Below are positions 47,806 to 61,837 of a stretch of 64,000 nt of DNA, one piece after another. This stretch comes from Drosophila miranda (taxonomy: Eukaryota > Arthropoda > Insecta > Diptera > Drosophilidae). Every line of letters begins with the position of its first letter. The stretch's first letter is position 1. The notes beneath the pieces are model-generated. The model was given only the letters and a program-made list of their open reading frames with translations. It had not been told where the DNA came from and did no database searches. The stretch covers positions 28,396,001 through 28,460,000 of the forward strand of contig NC_046675.1 of NCBI RefSeq assembly GCF_003369915.1, written 5' to 3'. The position numbers and the translations under genes were made by a program.

Positions 47806-50800
47806 TCATCTGACATGCTCCAGTATCCAGGGTACAAACTTGGAGATGCGCGTGCACACGCCCGGCAGATTGGCCTCCGCACAGCCAATGCCCCAGGAGA
47901 TGATGCCAGCCAAAAAGAAGCGACCATCCGACGATTTGGCCTGCAAACGAGAGAAAGGATAATCTTTATACTGAAAAGAGAGAGAGAGAGATTCCTTGAG
48001 TTGACTTACCTGCAGAGGTCCGCCGGAGTCGCCCTGGCAAGAGTCCTGGCCTCCCGTCTCATAGCCCGCGCACAGGAATATGTCTGGTATGAATTCTTGG
48101 CGTCCGGCGCGCAGAAACATGGACTTGCAATTGTCGTTGCTTACAATTGGAACGGAGACCTGTAGAAGAAGGAATTGTGAGATGTTTAAGATGCATTTTC
48201 TCATAGTCTTCTATCCCATTCTCAAAGATCTTCCAACCATCCCCAGCCCGAAAAGCTGTGTTCCCTTCAAATCTTTTCTCAATTTCATATTCCTAATTGC
48301 AATCTCTCCCACTCTCTACGCTGCAGTTGCTGCATTTGGCTCATTTGCCTTCTGGTCGATTCGCTGCGGTCTTCGGCTGTTGCACCACCAAGCACTCACC
48401 TCTTGGAGGACCGAGGGCAGGGTGCCGCCCTCGCTCAGACGACCCCAGCCGGTGACCGTGGCATTCATGCCAATTAGAAGGCTCTCCGTCTCGGGCAGAC
48501 AAATGGGACTGACATGCGGCGCAAATTCGAGCGGCTGCTCCAGCTTGACCAGCGCCAGGTCGTACTCGTACGTGAAGAAGTTGTACTTCGGATGGACCAC
48601 CTTCTTGGCCACGCCGCGCTCTATATAGGGCAGCTGTTCCTGCACATGGGAGAAGTCGTACTCGCCCACGCGGATGCGTATCTGAGAGATGAGCAGGCTG
48701 GAGCGGAAAGCAGAGGAGAGGCATAGATTAGCTTCGTTTGGATGGGGCTCGGACTCGGAATGGGATACTCACTCGTCCACACAGTGACCGGCTGTGGCTA
48801 TCCAGTTCTCGTTGATCAAAGCGCCACCGCACCGATGGGTGCTCGAGAAGCCAAAGAAGGAGGTGCGTCGCACCGACACCTGCCAGGGCCAACGACCGAA
48901 GGCCGCACTCTTGCCGCCCACAATTCGCGTTTCGGGCCGTGCCAGCGTCGGGACGCCGCATTCTGCAACAATAACAATAACAAATTGGAGTGTCAAGTCG
49001 GGACATGATCTAAAGGGGCGTGGCACCTACCGCTGCGCGCCGCCGAAATGGTCTTCACATGCCCCAGCGCCGTCGTTGCCCCGCCCGCCGCCCCATCGTG
49101 TGTGGAGGAGTCCGTTATCTCGTTGGTCTCGATATGGCCCCCCTCTCCGCCGCCACCGATGGGCCGATGCGTGGGCCGACTGCTGCTGCTGCTGGAGATG
49201 ATGCCTCCACTGCTGCTGCTGGGACTAGGATGTGTTCTGGTCGTGGTGGGTGTCTTGGCAGTGGTTGTCGAACTCCTCGTTGTGCTGCTGCTCTCTGTGG
49301 TGGGCCTCTGGTAGGGCCTTGCGTTGCTGGTAGTTCTCCTTGTCGTTGTCGTTGTTGTCGGAGCTGGTGTGGTCGTTCTCCTGGTCGTCGTCGTCGTTGT
49401 TGTCGTCGTAGCCTTCGATGTGGAGAAGGTTGGGTAAGCCGACGATGTGGCTAATGATGTGCCCGCCGACAGCTGCAAGGCAGGCCAAAGTGGTAAACAT
49501 TATGCTAAAATACTCAACGGCCAGCGGAATATTCCCTTCCCCATTCCCCATTCCTCATTCCCCATTCCCCATTCCCATTCCCATTCCTGAGCCATGCAAA
49601 GAATCAATTTTTCATTTCGCCGCTAAATCAGCATTAAGTGGGGATCTTTTGCGGGGATCCTAAGTGACTTCTGGATGCCCTAACCAACGGGGATGTGGAT
49701 TTGTGCATATGTTTTCCATGAGGATACCCAAGATATAGCATTCTCTCTTCTTGGAAGTACTCTTCCCCTGGAAAGAGCATCGCATTCTACACAACACACC
49801 CCTGAGAGTGGCTCTCGTCATTGTCAGGCAGCGCAGGACTTAGGGGCAGGGCAGGGCAGGGCTGGGGTAGAGGTAGAGGCAGGCAAATCTTACATCAACT
49901 TTTGGCCCTGACTTTGTGCAAACAATAAAATGTCCCCCAAGGCTGTGGCCGCCTGCCATTATGAAGGCTCAGGACCCAGTCCCGGGATCCCCAGGTCCCC
50001 CCACCATTCACCCATTCCCCAAAGTCGCGTAGAGTAAATGACCTCGTGGCTCGTTTGTTTCGCTTTCGACATCAATGCATCACCAGAACCAGAATCCAAA
50101 TCGGAACTGGAGGGAGAGGGGAGTCTCTGCCACTGCCTCTGCCACATATTTACATACCTGTGGCCTGGTGGGGCCCTGTGTCTGGATCGTCGTCCTCGTC
50201 GTCGTCGTCGATGATGTCGTCGTGGATGATGGTGGCAGTGGCGGTGGCGGTGGCGGCCGCTCGTAGACAATCGGTTTCTTTGTGGGCTTCGATGGCTTCG
50301 AGGGACGTGGGCCGGACATTGGGAGATTGACGATGCCGGGCTTCGTCCAGCCGGTGGGTCGCGGCCTGGTAATAAAGCTCGGTTCGGTGGTCATCTGCCA
50401 GTGATTCTGTTGATTCTGTTGATGCTGCTGCTGCTGCTGCTGCTGGGTTGATGTATGCCAAATGCTATCTGCAGTTGGTATGGTATTTGTTTGTTATAAT
50501 TCCTCTGTGTGTGCTCTGTGCTAACAATGCATAATGATTGGGGGAGGGGTTGGGGGGGAGGCGCCACTCACTTGAACTGGAGCTGGAGCTCGAACCGGCG
50601 TGCATGGAGGCGGCACTCAGCAGATCCGAGGCTGTTGTGGGCTTGCTCTGGTAGGGCGGAGGATGTGGGCGTGCCAGGGTGCCCTGGTGGTGCGGACCCG
50701 AAGGACGAATCACCAACGTGCCAGCGCCATGTGGTCGCTCGATGGTGGTCATCCCACTGGAGGAGGGAAATGGGGAGGGTAAATCATTTTATATTTAATA

Positions 50801-52772
50801 TATTTTATGGATTTACCTAATCATCGGCTTGTAGGCGGGGGGCGGCGGACGCGGCCTTAGTGTCAGCGGCTTGGTGGGTCTCGTGTACGAGAAGGCCGTC
50901 TGCGGCAGGACAATGTTGTCCGTGTAGTTGTGCGTGCAACAGGAGCCGAACATGAACGAGTCCACGCACATGCCCACGTGGCGGCCCTCGCTCTTGATGC
51001 ACTCCCACACGAACATGCAGGTGCCCTCCACGCGCCCGAAGGAGCACGGCTTGGGGCTGATCTTGAAGTTCTGGCTGTTCCGCTGCTGCAGCTGCTGCTG
51101 CTGCTGCTGCTGGTAGCCCTCCAGCCGGTGGGGGCTGCGATAGAAGCCCGACAGATCCTCATCTTCGATGGAGTCCAGATCGTGGGGTGGCGTGATCAGG
51201 GCCGCTGTCGCTGTGGCCACGAGGCAATTGACTAAGATTAAGGCTACTAATACTTCTACTATTTGGTCTAGACTCCGCCTGCTACCCTTTCCCGCTGCCG
51301 TTGCTTTGTTGACTAGCCAATGCCGTTTGGGACACATCTTGGTGGTGGCTGCTGCTGCTCCTCCTCCTCCTCCTGCTGCTGCTTCTCCTCCTTTTGCTGC
51401 TGCTGGGCTTCTGCTGCAACGAAGGTAGAAAAGAGCATGACAGTTTTCGGACATTTGTCTTGTTTCGCCTGCCGGAACCCATCCACCAGAACCAGAGTCG
51501 GGGTCCCCTTTTTGCACCCCACTAATTAGGCGCACTTGTCGCGGCGACCCAACAAAAACAAAAATGATGGCAAAAACATTAGAAAGATAAATAGAAAATA
51601 GAGTCGAAGATGGGCATACTCTAAGAAGATGGAATATGGGAGTACTTTTATGCCACTTTTATAGATGAGAGATCTAGTTATCCCTGCCTTTATCTAGGGG
51701 TTTCCCTTCTGTCCATTACTATATTTTGTGCCATTTTTTGATCCCCCCCAATGCATTAGACTGCTGGTCATAGGTTAGACGCACGCTTACTTGCATTCAA
51801 ATTTGTTTAATATCTATTACTTTAAAGATGATTGAGAACAAATTTGATATGCAGAAACCTTGGGCATTCAATGATACTTCAAGCATGATCTTCAAATGAT
51901 TATTAAATTTTGAAAAATTATGTTTTTCAAACATTTTCCTGAAGCAACTCGAAAAGGGCAGCTTTTTCTTGGAGGCCTTAAGACATATTAATTTTTTGGA
52001 ACAAAAGTAACTTATTTTTAACTGAAATTTTTAGCTGTTGTTAATATTTAGCCCTTGAGATAAAAGGAAAAAATAGCTTCAGCGATAAGTACTGCCTATA
52101 TATAGGTACTCTGACCAGTTCTTCATGGAATGATATAGGGCATCTATATCTTCAAGGGTATGATGCGTTAGGAAAAACCTTAGAGTGAGGCAGGCCCAGG
52201 CAGCGATTTCTACTCGTTATGATTGCCCAGCAACAGCAGCAACAGCGGCAGCAGTGGCAGAGGTTGTGCCTCATGTTGCACATGTTGCAGATGTTGCTGC
52301 TGCCTGCCTGCCTGTCGTTGCAGTTGTCGTTTTTGTTGCTGCTGCTGCTGCTGCTGGTGCGGTTGCTGTGCAGTCAGTGACTGGTTTAATTACATCTTTT
52401 CACTTTTGCTTCATAATCAGTTGGTTTTTTCTGTGTTTTGTTTTATTGTTGAAGCAAGAGTGGAAAAAATGTATTGCGATCGCACGGAATCTGTTTTACA
52501 ACGACGACACATGCCACAATTAATAATTTCTTGTCCCCAAAAAGAAGAAAGAAAGAGAGTTGAGTTGAGTAGAGTTGCGAGGGGCAGGTGCTTCTAGTAT
52601 GTATCTTTAAAATTTAATTAAAGCTTGGCCAATCGCCTGGCTAGACCTTCTCTGTGGTAGATGGTGCATGGTGCACGGTGCACGGTGCATGGCTCTGGCC
52701 CCCTTTGTGGCTGATGACAACTTACCTGTGTCCAAGTCTGTGTCTGGGTCTGATTAAAGTTGCTTGCTTCAT
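47806..52772 (-). CDS. Sb: Stubble, type II transmembrane serine protease
   Basis: Nine coding exons (minus): 52772-52726, 51413-50817, 50756-50572, 50468-50158, 49472-49031, 48962-48773, 48697-48400, 48159-48010, 47940-47806; 784 residues. Stubble acts in epithelial shape change of bristles, legs and wings at the apical surface. Order: short cytoplasmic N-terminus ([15 protein letters not shown] on a 47-nt exon), signal anchor at about 67-89, six-Cys disulfide-knot (clip-like) domain with Cys 139, 148, 154, 165, 174 and 175, long Ser/Thr/Pro/Gln-rich stem with a Thr run, then a trypsin-like domain. Activation cleavage is at R540/I541 (IVGG). Triad: His587 (TAGHC), Asp637 (YDLAL), Ser735 (GDSGGP); Asp729 predicts cleavage after Arg/Lys. 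Cys529 (ECGVP) would tether the stem to the protease. All residues needed for activity are present. Confidence 0.96.
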
Positions 52773-52792
52773 CGGTAACGTGCCGGGCGCAT
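52769..52792 (-). promoter_or_regulatory. upstream ORF overlapping the Stubble start codon
   Basis: An acceptor-like ATTGCAG ends at 52795. The exon downstream of it begins with an ATG at 52792 that opens a 7-codon ORF (MRPARYR). Its TGA overlaps the Stubble ATG as ATGA (52772-52769). Whether the leader really starts at 52794 is inferred. Confidence 0.45.
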
Positions 52793-54438
52793 GTCTGCAA
52801 TAGAGATTGTGTGGCAGCGAGTGCCGGAGAGTTGTAGAGTGCTCGAGAATATAATAATCAGAATCATAAGTATAGGAAGGAGAGGAAGGACCCACCACCA
52901 CCACCTCTGCTATGGTACCGTGATACCATGATACCATGATACCATGATGGTTGGTTGTTAGTAAGTTTTTTCTACTTCATATTTTGTTGCTGTTCTGCTG
53001 TCGAGCGAATGTCGAGCGGAATGTGCACTGCGCGCCCTGGCTATAATTAGTGGCCTCTAACTGCAGTAGATCCACATTTAAGTGGTGCATGCATGTGGTG
53101 CCACCCACCAGACAGGCCCCCCCCACTCACGAGACCCACGAGATTGCGGTATTAGTCGATCCTCAGAGATCGTAATCGTATAATCACCGCCATCATCATC
53201 ATCGTCATCGTGTGGTAGATGCTGGCGAGTTTGCGGCCAGGAACCGCAGTGGCATGGGGCAGGGGGGCTGCTGGTGCTGCTGACAACACTTTGGGGGCGT
53301 CACCACTCGGCCATCATTATGTGACACTCGTATGAGGGTTTCATGGGAACAACTTCTTGCCACCAAAAAGGAGATTATGGGTGTTGGAATAATTGATGGC
53401 TTGGGCGCTTAATTACTTGGATTTTTATCGCTTAAAGCTTTAATTTTTCGACAATTTATTCGTGGAATAAACACAGAAATATCTGTGGGGAAACATGGAT
53501 TCCACCTATCCTTGGGGGATGTATAAGGGATGCATTGATATACCATGAGATTCCCACATATCTTAGCCTCTAAAGCATGCCTTTCCCCTCTCCTGGGGAT
53601 ATTCAATCTCCCAGCCAATCATCCCGCAATCGAAGCCCCAAATCATACGTGTAGACAAATTATATCTCAGCCAGCAAAATCCCGTTTATCGCCTCATCAT
53701 CTCAATGTTTGATTATAATTACAAATGGCTCCAAAATGCAATTTGATACCAACATAAAAACGAAGACTTGGAAGAGTCTTTCAAGCACATCATTGGCTGC
53801 CATGTCGATGTTGATTGAAACCGAAATTGATATTGATGTTGGAAGCTCTGATCATCTGCCCCCTGCTCCCTGCCCCCTCCTGAGCCGACCAATTTCTGGC
53901 CTTTTCCCAGACTTTGTTGCCGTGTCTAGGCCTCTTTCTGGGAGGGGCGGGGGTATCTGCTCATTGGGTTCCATTGAGCCAGAAACGCAAACGCTCACTC
54001 TTAATAACTTTATTTTGAAAATAGTAAAGAGAGAGGGGGTAAAAAGATGTGCTTGCCCCTGCCACACGCCACAAGGCCCCGATCCATTCGGCGCATGAAC
54101 CGTTGGAAATCGATTTCGTTACGTTTTCATTTCCTCAACGAAAGCAGCAGCCGGCGAAAGATCTTTTTTACTCACGAGATTTCAGAGTCGTGTTTTTTTT
54201 TTGCAGAGAGTTTTGGGCTCGAAAAATACCCGAAACGTAATTACCCCGTTTAAACGCCCCAAAACAGAAGCAGCAACCACTGAAAACCGAAAACGGAAAA
54301 CTGAAGTAGCAACAGGCAATCTTTTGTGCTAATGACTATCTTTAGAGGGCCACAAAAAACCAAAACGAGCCAAAGACGGGTAGCAAACAGTCTGACAAAC
54401 AGTCAAACAGTTCGTTCAGACAGAACCCACCAAACACT

Positions 54439-54516
54439 CAGACAGACAGACAGACAGACAGACCGACAGATAGAACAAGACCCAAACCCAAACCCAAACC
54501 CAAACCCAAACCCAAA
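54439..54516. repeat. (GACA)n followed by (CCCAAA)n
   Basis: About six GACA units (54439-54463) are followed after a short gap by six CCCAAA units (54481-54516). Confidence 0.85.
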
Positions 54517-57500
54517 GCCTGGGGCTAAATAATTTTCTAGCAAAATTTTTCAACTATTAGAAAAATGTGCCCCAAACCCCGAAAGAGATGCCGCCGGAGA
54601 CTCCAAGTCCGACTTGGAGTTCGTGTGGTTTCCCCTCAGCTGACGATGGGTTGATCTGCCGGAGAATTAAGCAATGAACACTGAGAGAAAAGGTTTCTGC
54701 AATTGGAAAAACTAAGGCCACAAAATATCATCTACGAAATGTTTAATGAATGATAGATGCACTTTTCTTATAGAATGAAAAGGGTTAGACTTATAGGATT
54801 AGTGGCTTATTTTGTTGGGAATTAATTTCACTACGAAAAAATCGAAAAATACGTCCATTCCTTACAAAAAACACATGCACAAAATTTGTTTAAGTTAAAA
54901 ATACATTAAAAATGATAGAAAACTTCTACTTTGGCTATAAATATCTTCAGGCACAACCATGGCTTCAACACAAATACAAATTCCTATGAAAGGTCATAGC
55001 ATACTCTTCTCAAACCATCAAATGTTTTGGATCTTAGTTCAATAAATGCCGAGTGAAAATTATTTAAGTTAAATTAAAATTGCATTATCTAAATATGAGC
55101 CTATGACCTCCTGGTCTCCTGCTAAGCACCTTCAGGAGTGTCCATTTTGTGGCCCAGTGCCAATCCCTTGTCGTTTCTCTCAGTGTAAATACGTGCAGAT
55201 CAGAACGCGGGCCTGCAGTACTTGGCAACGGCTGCGGCAGCCGACTAGTTGAAGAGAGTAATTGTAATAACAATTGCGCAATTTGCGTCAGTCACTTAAC
55301 TTCTACGTTTTTCCCTTGCCCCCTTGTCCCCTTGTCCCCTTCCCCTGCCACCTTTTGGCGTGTGGTAAAGTGAGGAAAAGTCTCAGCCCGTTTAGTTAAG
55401 AGCCCACTGGACACCGGGGGGGCATCAGCCGCAGTATCAGCACAAGATTCAGGTCCAGCTGCAGCTCTGGTAACAGCCGCTGGAGATGCGCTGCAACAGG
55501 GATAGATCTTCGGAGAAGAGTCGCCTCCTGTTGGCCGGTAGGCGTTTTGTCAATCGTCGGGCGATCGACAGGCGACGGCACAGATGACAGGCCGCCCAGG
55601 CTAATGAAAAAGATAAACAACTGGATCACAGCCTCACAGCAGCTCCAGTCCAAGCAAGTCCCAGCCAGACACGCAGCTAATATCACGAAGAGGAGGGGCT
55701 CGGGGGGGGAGCTGTACCTCTGATGGCGGCATCTTTGAGATGTGCCTCCTCGCAGAGGAAAGTACTCCCTAGTTATAATCGCAGCGCGTAACGCAAACAC
55801 AATTTTTGAGTGGTTCGAGTTCGGGCCATGTGAAATCCATCTATGCCTGGGAGGCACACAAGATCTACGACCAGAGAAAGGCCACGAGGAGGAGGAGACG
55901 TGCAGAGAGTGTGTACAGTCTGGGGGAAAAGTCGTTGCACCTGAGACGTACGACGACCGCCGCTTATCAATGTGAAAATCAAAAGAGAATCAAAGAGAAC
56001 GAGCCCCAAAGAGCGGAAGCGCAGTCTAAGCCAAATTGAAAGAGGTGCTTAAAGTCTCGTTATAACTGGGGGAATACTCGTACATATCGGTAGTATATCG
56101 CTCTCCGGAGAGTGATAAATGGATGCACATTTGATATAGGGATGGGATTAATGGCAAAAGAACCGTTTATGTTCGGTGGAGACCGGGAGGGGCACAACTT
56201 TCTGCAGTTAATGGATGGACCCAGACCTACGATCTGAGCACCAGTTCTCCATCCACTTATGAGATTAACATAATGATCTCTGTCTCATTAATTCCACAAA
56301 GAATCACCTGATCTTTGATCAGATAAAAGTTCTTCCAATAATTCTTTAAGAAACATTCTTTTACTGGCACTTTTCTCAGGCTGGAATCAGGAAGTACGAG
56401 TTCCATGAATAATGACAGCTTTGGGAGGTGTCCGTGGCTGGGTGCAGACTTTATGGCCTAACTGTTGCGGCCTGGCTGGTGTCTGGCGCCTCGTTTGCTA
56501 ATTGAACGAACATTTGCACCGAGAGGCAGAGGGAAACAGAGCTCTTATTAATTATTATAGTACATAATTATGTGGCAGTATCGCGGGACAGTCATTACGC
56601 ATACGCAATGTGGAGCCACACAGACATTAGGCATTCCATTGAGCCTCCGGGCTCCCGACTCCGCGCTTTGGGGGCTCTGGGGGCAGGCAGGCAGTGAGGC
56701 ATTCAGCCTGCTCGAAATACCCGTACTAAAAGCAACACGTTTCCCCAAAAGCTGTTAAGTGTCCGGGCAGTGGGCCACAAACATAAATCACTGCCAGAGC
56801 GCGCTTCCCCCTGGTTTATTAACCTCTCTCTCGCGCTCACGGGCTCTCGCGCTCACGGCTAATGGCCAATGGCCAGTGGGCAATGGCCAATAGCCGAGTG
56901 CTGTGCAACCTGTGTGTCTGCTGCACTTGCACCCCTGCCTGGCCGCAGATGAAGGTGTGGTGTGGTATGGTGTGGGGAGCCCCCCAGCTGTTTCCTCTTC
57001 TCTGGCTTTTCTTTTGGGCTGCGTTTTGGAGCGCGGCGTTGCAGCTTTGTTTTCCATTGTCCAAATATTTACTTTGTCTTGCGGCAGGCCAGCCCCATGA
57101 CGCTGCTGCTTTTTGGGGTCAGGTTCTGTTCTCTCTCTGGGCCTTCCTCTTCAGTGCTTCTTGTAATTTATTTTCCTCTCTGCGGCATAATTAATTTGGT
57201 TTTCAGGCTCTCCTCCTCTATTCTAAATAGCTTCATTTTCGATGTCATAACGGTTCGTTAGGGGCACGATTCATGGCCCGATCCCATGATCCCTTGAGGA
57301 AGTTACCACCGCAACACGTGCGTACCCGTAACGATGCCAATTGACCATAAATTAGGGCCATAAATGATTGGGAAAGAGTACGGGTAGTAGTACGAATCAA
57401 AAGTCGTGCAATCGCCAATCACTTTTCGGCCGACAATGAGCCCCATTCAAAAAGGGAACGGCTGCGGCTGCGGTCGGCTGATGACAATTTGACAGATTGA

Positions 57501-58374
57501 AAGTGAAAAGTAAATGTCTCTAAGTGCCGGCAAGGGATAGGATAGGATGGGATGCGATGCGATGCCATGTCTCTTATCGTTAATTTGCATGAAATGCACG
57601 TTCAAGTGGCAGCAGCAGGGCCTGGAGCCAGCCCCGACGCGTCGTCGTCGTCGTCTCTGTGGGTCAATCAGCATTCACTTGTCTCTCATTCAGAGACAGA
57701 CGTACGGATAGACGGACTCTCAAGTGGAACCTCGAGGCCTTTTGGTGGCTCAGAGCGAGCCCAATCGTGTCGAAGATGAGCTGCAGAAAGTTTAGAAAAG
57801 AAAAGTAGTTGGGGAGCAGGGAAAAGAATGAATGCTCAAGGGTTTTCAATCCACTTAATGAGAGTGCTATTCACAGATAGACAGATCCCATTCATTCGCA
57901 CCTTCCACACATTCGACTTTTAAACTAGTTCTCTTTCTCTCCCCGCAATTAACGCTAAATCTGTTGCTAAATGGTGTTTCATTCACTTGCCATATTCATA
58001 TTCATTCATAATCGTGTGACTCTTAATTGTCATTCATCATTTATCATTCATAAACATAGCTGTAAATGGTGTTTGTGCTGCTGTCATGGGAACATTTATA
58101 CAATCTACTGCCGGACTAGATATATTACCATGCATATCTTTATTCTTGTTCTCATTCATGGATCGACTCGTGTGTGGGAGGGAGAAACGTTCTCAAGAAC
58201 AGGTATTCCCCCTTGACCTTGTTTGTGCACTCCCCTTACTGCCTTTTCTTTCCATTGTCATTGTTTGGGCGGAGTCTCCAGCGAATGATATAATACTTAT
58301 TACGACTCTTGGCCTGGAACCTCGAAAGGTACATAAATATTACAGCATACTGTTCTCAGGTGCCACCACTTTTC

Positions 58375-58377
58375 TGT

Positions 58378-58408
<31 letters not shown>

Positions 58409-58417
58409 GGGGGGGGG
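58375..58417. repeat. (TG)n adjoining a 26-nt G run
   Basis: A TG repeat (58375-58391) runs directly into 26 consecutive G (58392-58417). This is unusually long for a G homopolymer; its exact length may carry sequencing error. Confidence 0.85.
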
Positions 58418-60477
58418 AGAGGATCCCCAAGATTCTCCATTTTCCATTCCCCGAAAATAAACTGAAATTTCTGCCTGGAGGCCAGTGCACTTTTATTGTA
58501 TAACTGTCTGTGGCCCCAAGGTCTTTCCCAATCAGTAAATTTAACGATAATTTCACATTTAAATAATTTTGCGCCTGAAGTTGTACAAATGGGGAATAAT
58601 GGGGGTTCCATCAAATTATATAACCACCAGGCGCTGGAAGGCGAAGACAGTCACAGTTTGGTGACTGCTACACGTCTCAGACAGAAACAGAGACTGCCAC
58701 AAAAATTTGTTAAGAGTAAGAGGACAAAATTTTGTTTTACGCGCAAGTGAATTGCGCTTTTGATTGCAGCATGAATGGGATGGCAGAGAGAGAGAGGGAG
58801 AGAGGGAGAGGGGAGTATGCGGTGTGTTACGGGAGCCCCACAATGCAACAATTATTCTGCTCGATGACTTTCGCTAATAAAACGACATAAGCTCCGCCAG
58901 AAATGGAAGTTGACACAAGACTCGCAGATACAGAAAGACAGAAGATGACTCTCTGGGTTTTATAACACTCCCCTCCCCTTCTCCCCTCCCCAGCTGCGTC
59001 TATAAAGATAATCGCCTGCCAGCCAGGAGGGGGCTGGTGCTGGGGGATTTATGGCGCAAACTGCGAGTATTGTAAAATTAGAATGTCTGGGCAATTTAAC
59101 CCCAATCAAAACAATCAAAGTAATCAAATTAGTCAGAGGTGTTCATGCTAATTTTATGGTAAATACTAGTTATATATATACGCTAGAGATGTTCCCCCCA
59201 CCTCGAGATTCTTCCCTAAGAAGATGCCCATAAATTAGGTTTTAGAACTAACGGATGCCCCCGGAATTCTGTTTCGGGTTTCGGACTGTCTAATTAAGAG
59301 AGAGAAAAGAATAGGGTCTTTGGAAGTGATAATTAAAATATGAAAATGGTATAATGTGCGTGGAAAACCGTAAATGATGGCCGGGAAAATGTTCTCTCTT
59401 TGCGCCATTTCCACCAGTGAAAGCTCTATAGATTCTTTCTCTACTTAAATCCCATTTTAATATCGACTTACTAGACTTTCAGTTCGGTTTTTGGTAGCAC
59501 TTCGCCTTCGGATCGTTGAACTTGGGGCCCGGTCGGAGAGTCTATAGCTCGAGTATCTATATAGAACAATGAACTTTATTAACTTTGATTTTCACTGGTT
59601 GCCATTTTGGCCGCGTTTTTCAAAGTTTTCTTTTCTGTTTTGCACGCATTCCTCCGGTTTTTTTTCTCGGAATTTTCTCGTTTCTTAAATACAATTCGGA
59701 CTTTCCACCGTTTTCATGGTCAATAAATCGCGTTTAATCAAATTGTAACGAATATTTATTTGTTTTCTGCTTTTTCTCTGCTGCCTTTGTTTGTGTTTTT
59801 TTGTTTAATTGATTTGCATTTCACTGTGTGGCCATAAAGACTTTTGTAAATATTGTTTCGAGTGGCAATATAAATGCAACACGAACAGCCCCGAGCAATC
59901 CCCAACGGCACTCGGAATTAATTGTTGCTGAACCTTGATTTGGCTTTTGTTTTATTTGGGAGCCCCTCGGGTTTATTTGTTTTGGGCTCTGTTTTTGATT
60001 TAGTTTGGAGCCGAGCGGAGATTTTCCTGCGATTCGATTGGATTGATTTTTCACTTTCGTTGGACTTCACTTTTCTTTTTCTCACCGCCTCGCCGCGCCA
60101 CGCCTCGGTTTGTGGGCGTTCGTTTATGGGGCTGGCTGGCTGAAAAAAAAAACAGAAGAAACAGAAGTTGAGCTGTTAATGGAAATGGGCCAACGATCGA
60201 ATTAGAAATCATAGCCGAAAATTTATGCAAAAGGTGCCAGCCGGGCCCTGCCATATGATTAGGCCAAAAAAGCACCGAAATTCGGAACCTATTTGCATTC
60301 GATCTGCTGGTAGCCGAACGAAATTGCCAAAAATTGATGTATATCAGCAGCGTGGGGCTCGTGGGGAGTCCGCTCCCCGGCCAGGGCATTGGCCTGCCAC
60401 CACAGAGAGTATCCCCACCAAATTGATGGCTATCTTGAGTTATGAGGCGTTTTGGAAATGGAAATTGCATTTAACAC

Positions 60478-60535
60478 ACGGATCGGATCGGATCGGGTTG
60501 GATCGGATCGGATCGGGTTGGATTGGATCGGGGGA
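60478..60535. repeat. GGATC-based tandem repeat
   Basis: About ten imperfect copies of a pentamer GGATC/GGTTG occur in tandem. No associated gene. Confidence 0.85.
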
Positions 60536-61228
60536 GCACTCAAAAATGACAGTTGAAAGCGACGACGTGCCTCTTTGATTCGAAAGTGACAAGCCAGGCA
60601 GCAGCAGTTTGATGATCTCTAAAGACGATACCAGGCGAGAGACTGATGATTATCTGGGGTAAGAGGAACATTAGACTAAAAGATTTTTGCGATTTTCTCC
60701 GATTTCGGCCAATTAATCCAGGCATTAAATATGAAATTTAATACGAGTATTTATTCGCTTAATATGAGATTTCTTTTCTTGCGAATTATATCAAGAAATA
60801 ATTCTGTTAATGATCTTCGATCATCCCAAAGAAGTCTCCTTTTAATGGGGTTTTTTCCACCTATTTGCTTGCCTCAAAGTTTTTGCATTTTCATTGGGGG
60901 GCTGCAATGATCTTCCGTGCACCGCAAGAATCACTCGCCAGACCGCAGCTTCCTTCCTCGATCCTTTCCCCTGGGCTCCAGGGGCTCATTAAATGTGAAT
61001 TTGCACTTCTTAGCCGCTTAATGTGGTGGTGCTTCCTTGTGGCACGACAACTACAACTGCAACGACAACGACGGAGAGTGGATGTTGTCAACGGGCAACA
61101 ATTAACTGGTGCAGCGCCTCCTGGCCAGGCCAAGGGGTCTTTTGTTGTTGGCTTTTCTGCTGCCTTAATTGTGCCAAAGTGCTGCCAATTTTTATTGCCA
61201 ACTTATCGCTTTGCAGCCCTCTCTGTCC

Positions 61229-61253
61229 CTCTCTCTCTCTCTCTCTCTCTCTC
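61229..61253. repeat. (CT)n microsatellite
   Basis: About 12 CT units; a GAGA-type tract on the other strand. Confidence 0.9.
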
Positions 61254-61836
61254 ACTCTTTGGGTGCTGTTGTACTTCACTTAATGAATACCGTTAGACAG
61301 CCACAGTGGCAGCCGCAAGTTGATTCTTTTTATTTTGTTGTTGTTTCTTTCTGGCTGCAACGCATTCGTAGAACAAACATCAAACTGAAACTGTTTGGCT
61401 GCTGCTGCGGACTCCGCGGACTCCATGGACCCATGGAGCGCTATCAAAACTAATTTATATGCAAATGCAGTTCAAGTAGCTGCAACAAATGCAACAAAAG
61501 ACAAAGTCGGGAGTCGTCTGGAGTCCCTGCTGGCGGCTGGAGTCGGCGGCGTGGCGTTGCCAACGTGCAAAATTCACAGCGGCAGTAGCGCCAAATGATA
61601 GATGCAAGGGAGGGGTTGTGGGGTAGCTGTAGAACAGTGGGAAGTTCGTTCTGATCTTCGTTCTTCACTCTCTCCCGCTCTCTCTCTTGCTGTGCAAAAT
61701 TCTCTCCGAACAGCAACAACACACACGGCATGATTTACCGTAGAGAACAACAAAGAAATTAATTAACTGCACTTGTATGCCTCTCTAGCCTTCGCTCTCG
61801 CTCTCTCTCCCCTATGGGAGAGCCTTTGCATGGGCT

Positions 61837-61837
<1 letters not shown>

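Noticed and set aside
48080..48628. 182-codon plus ORF
   Set aside because: Antisense to Stubble protease exons and the intron between them.
51414..51535. Extension of the Stubble exon upstream of 51413 in the same frame
   Set aside because: A strong TTCGTTGCAG acceptor precedes 51413, and the conserved N-terminus is found on a separate exon at 52772-52726.
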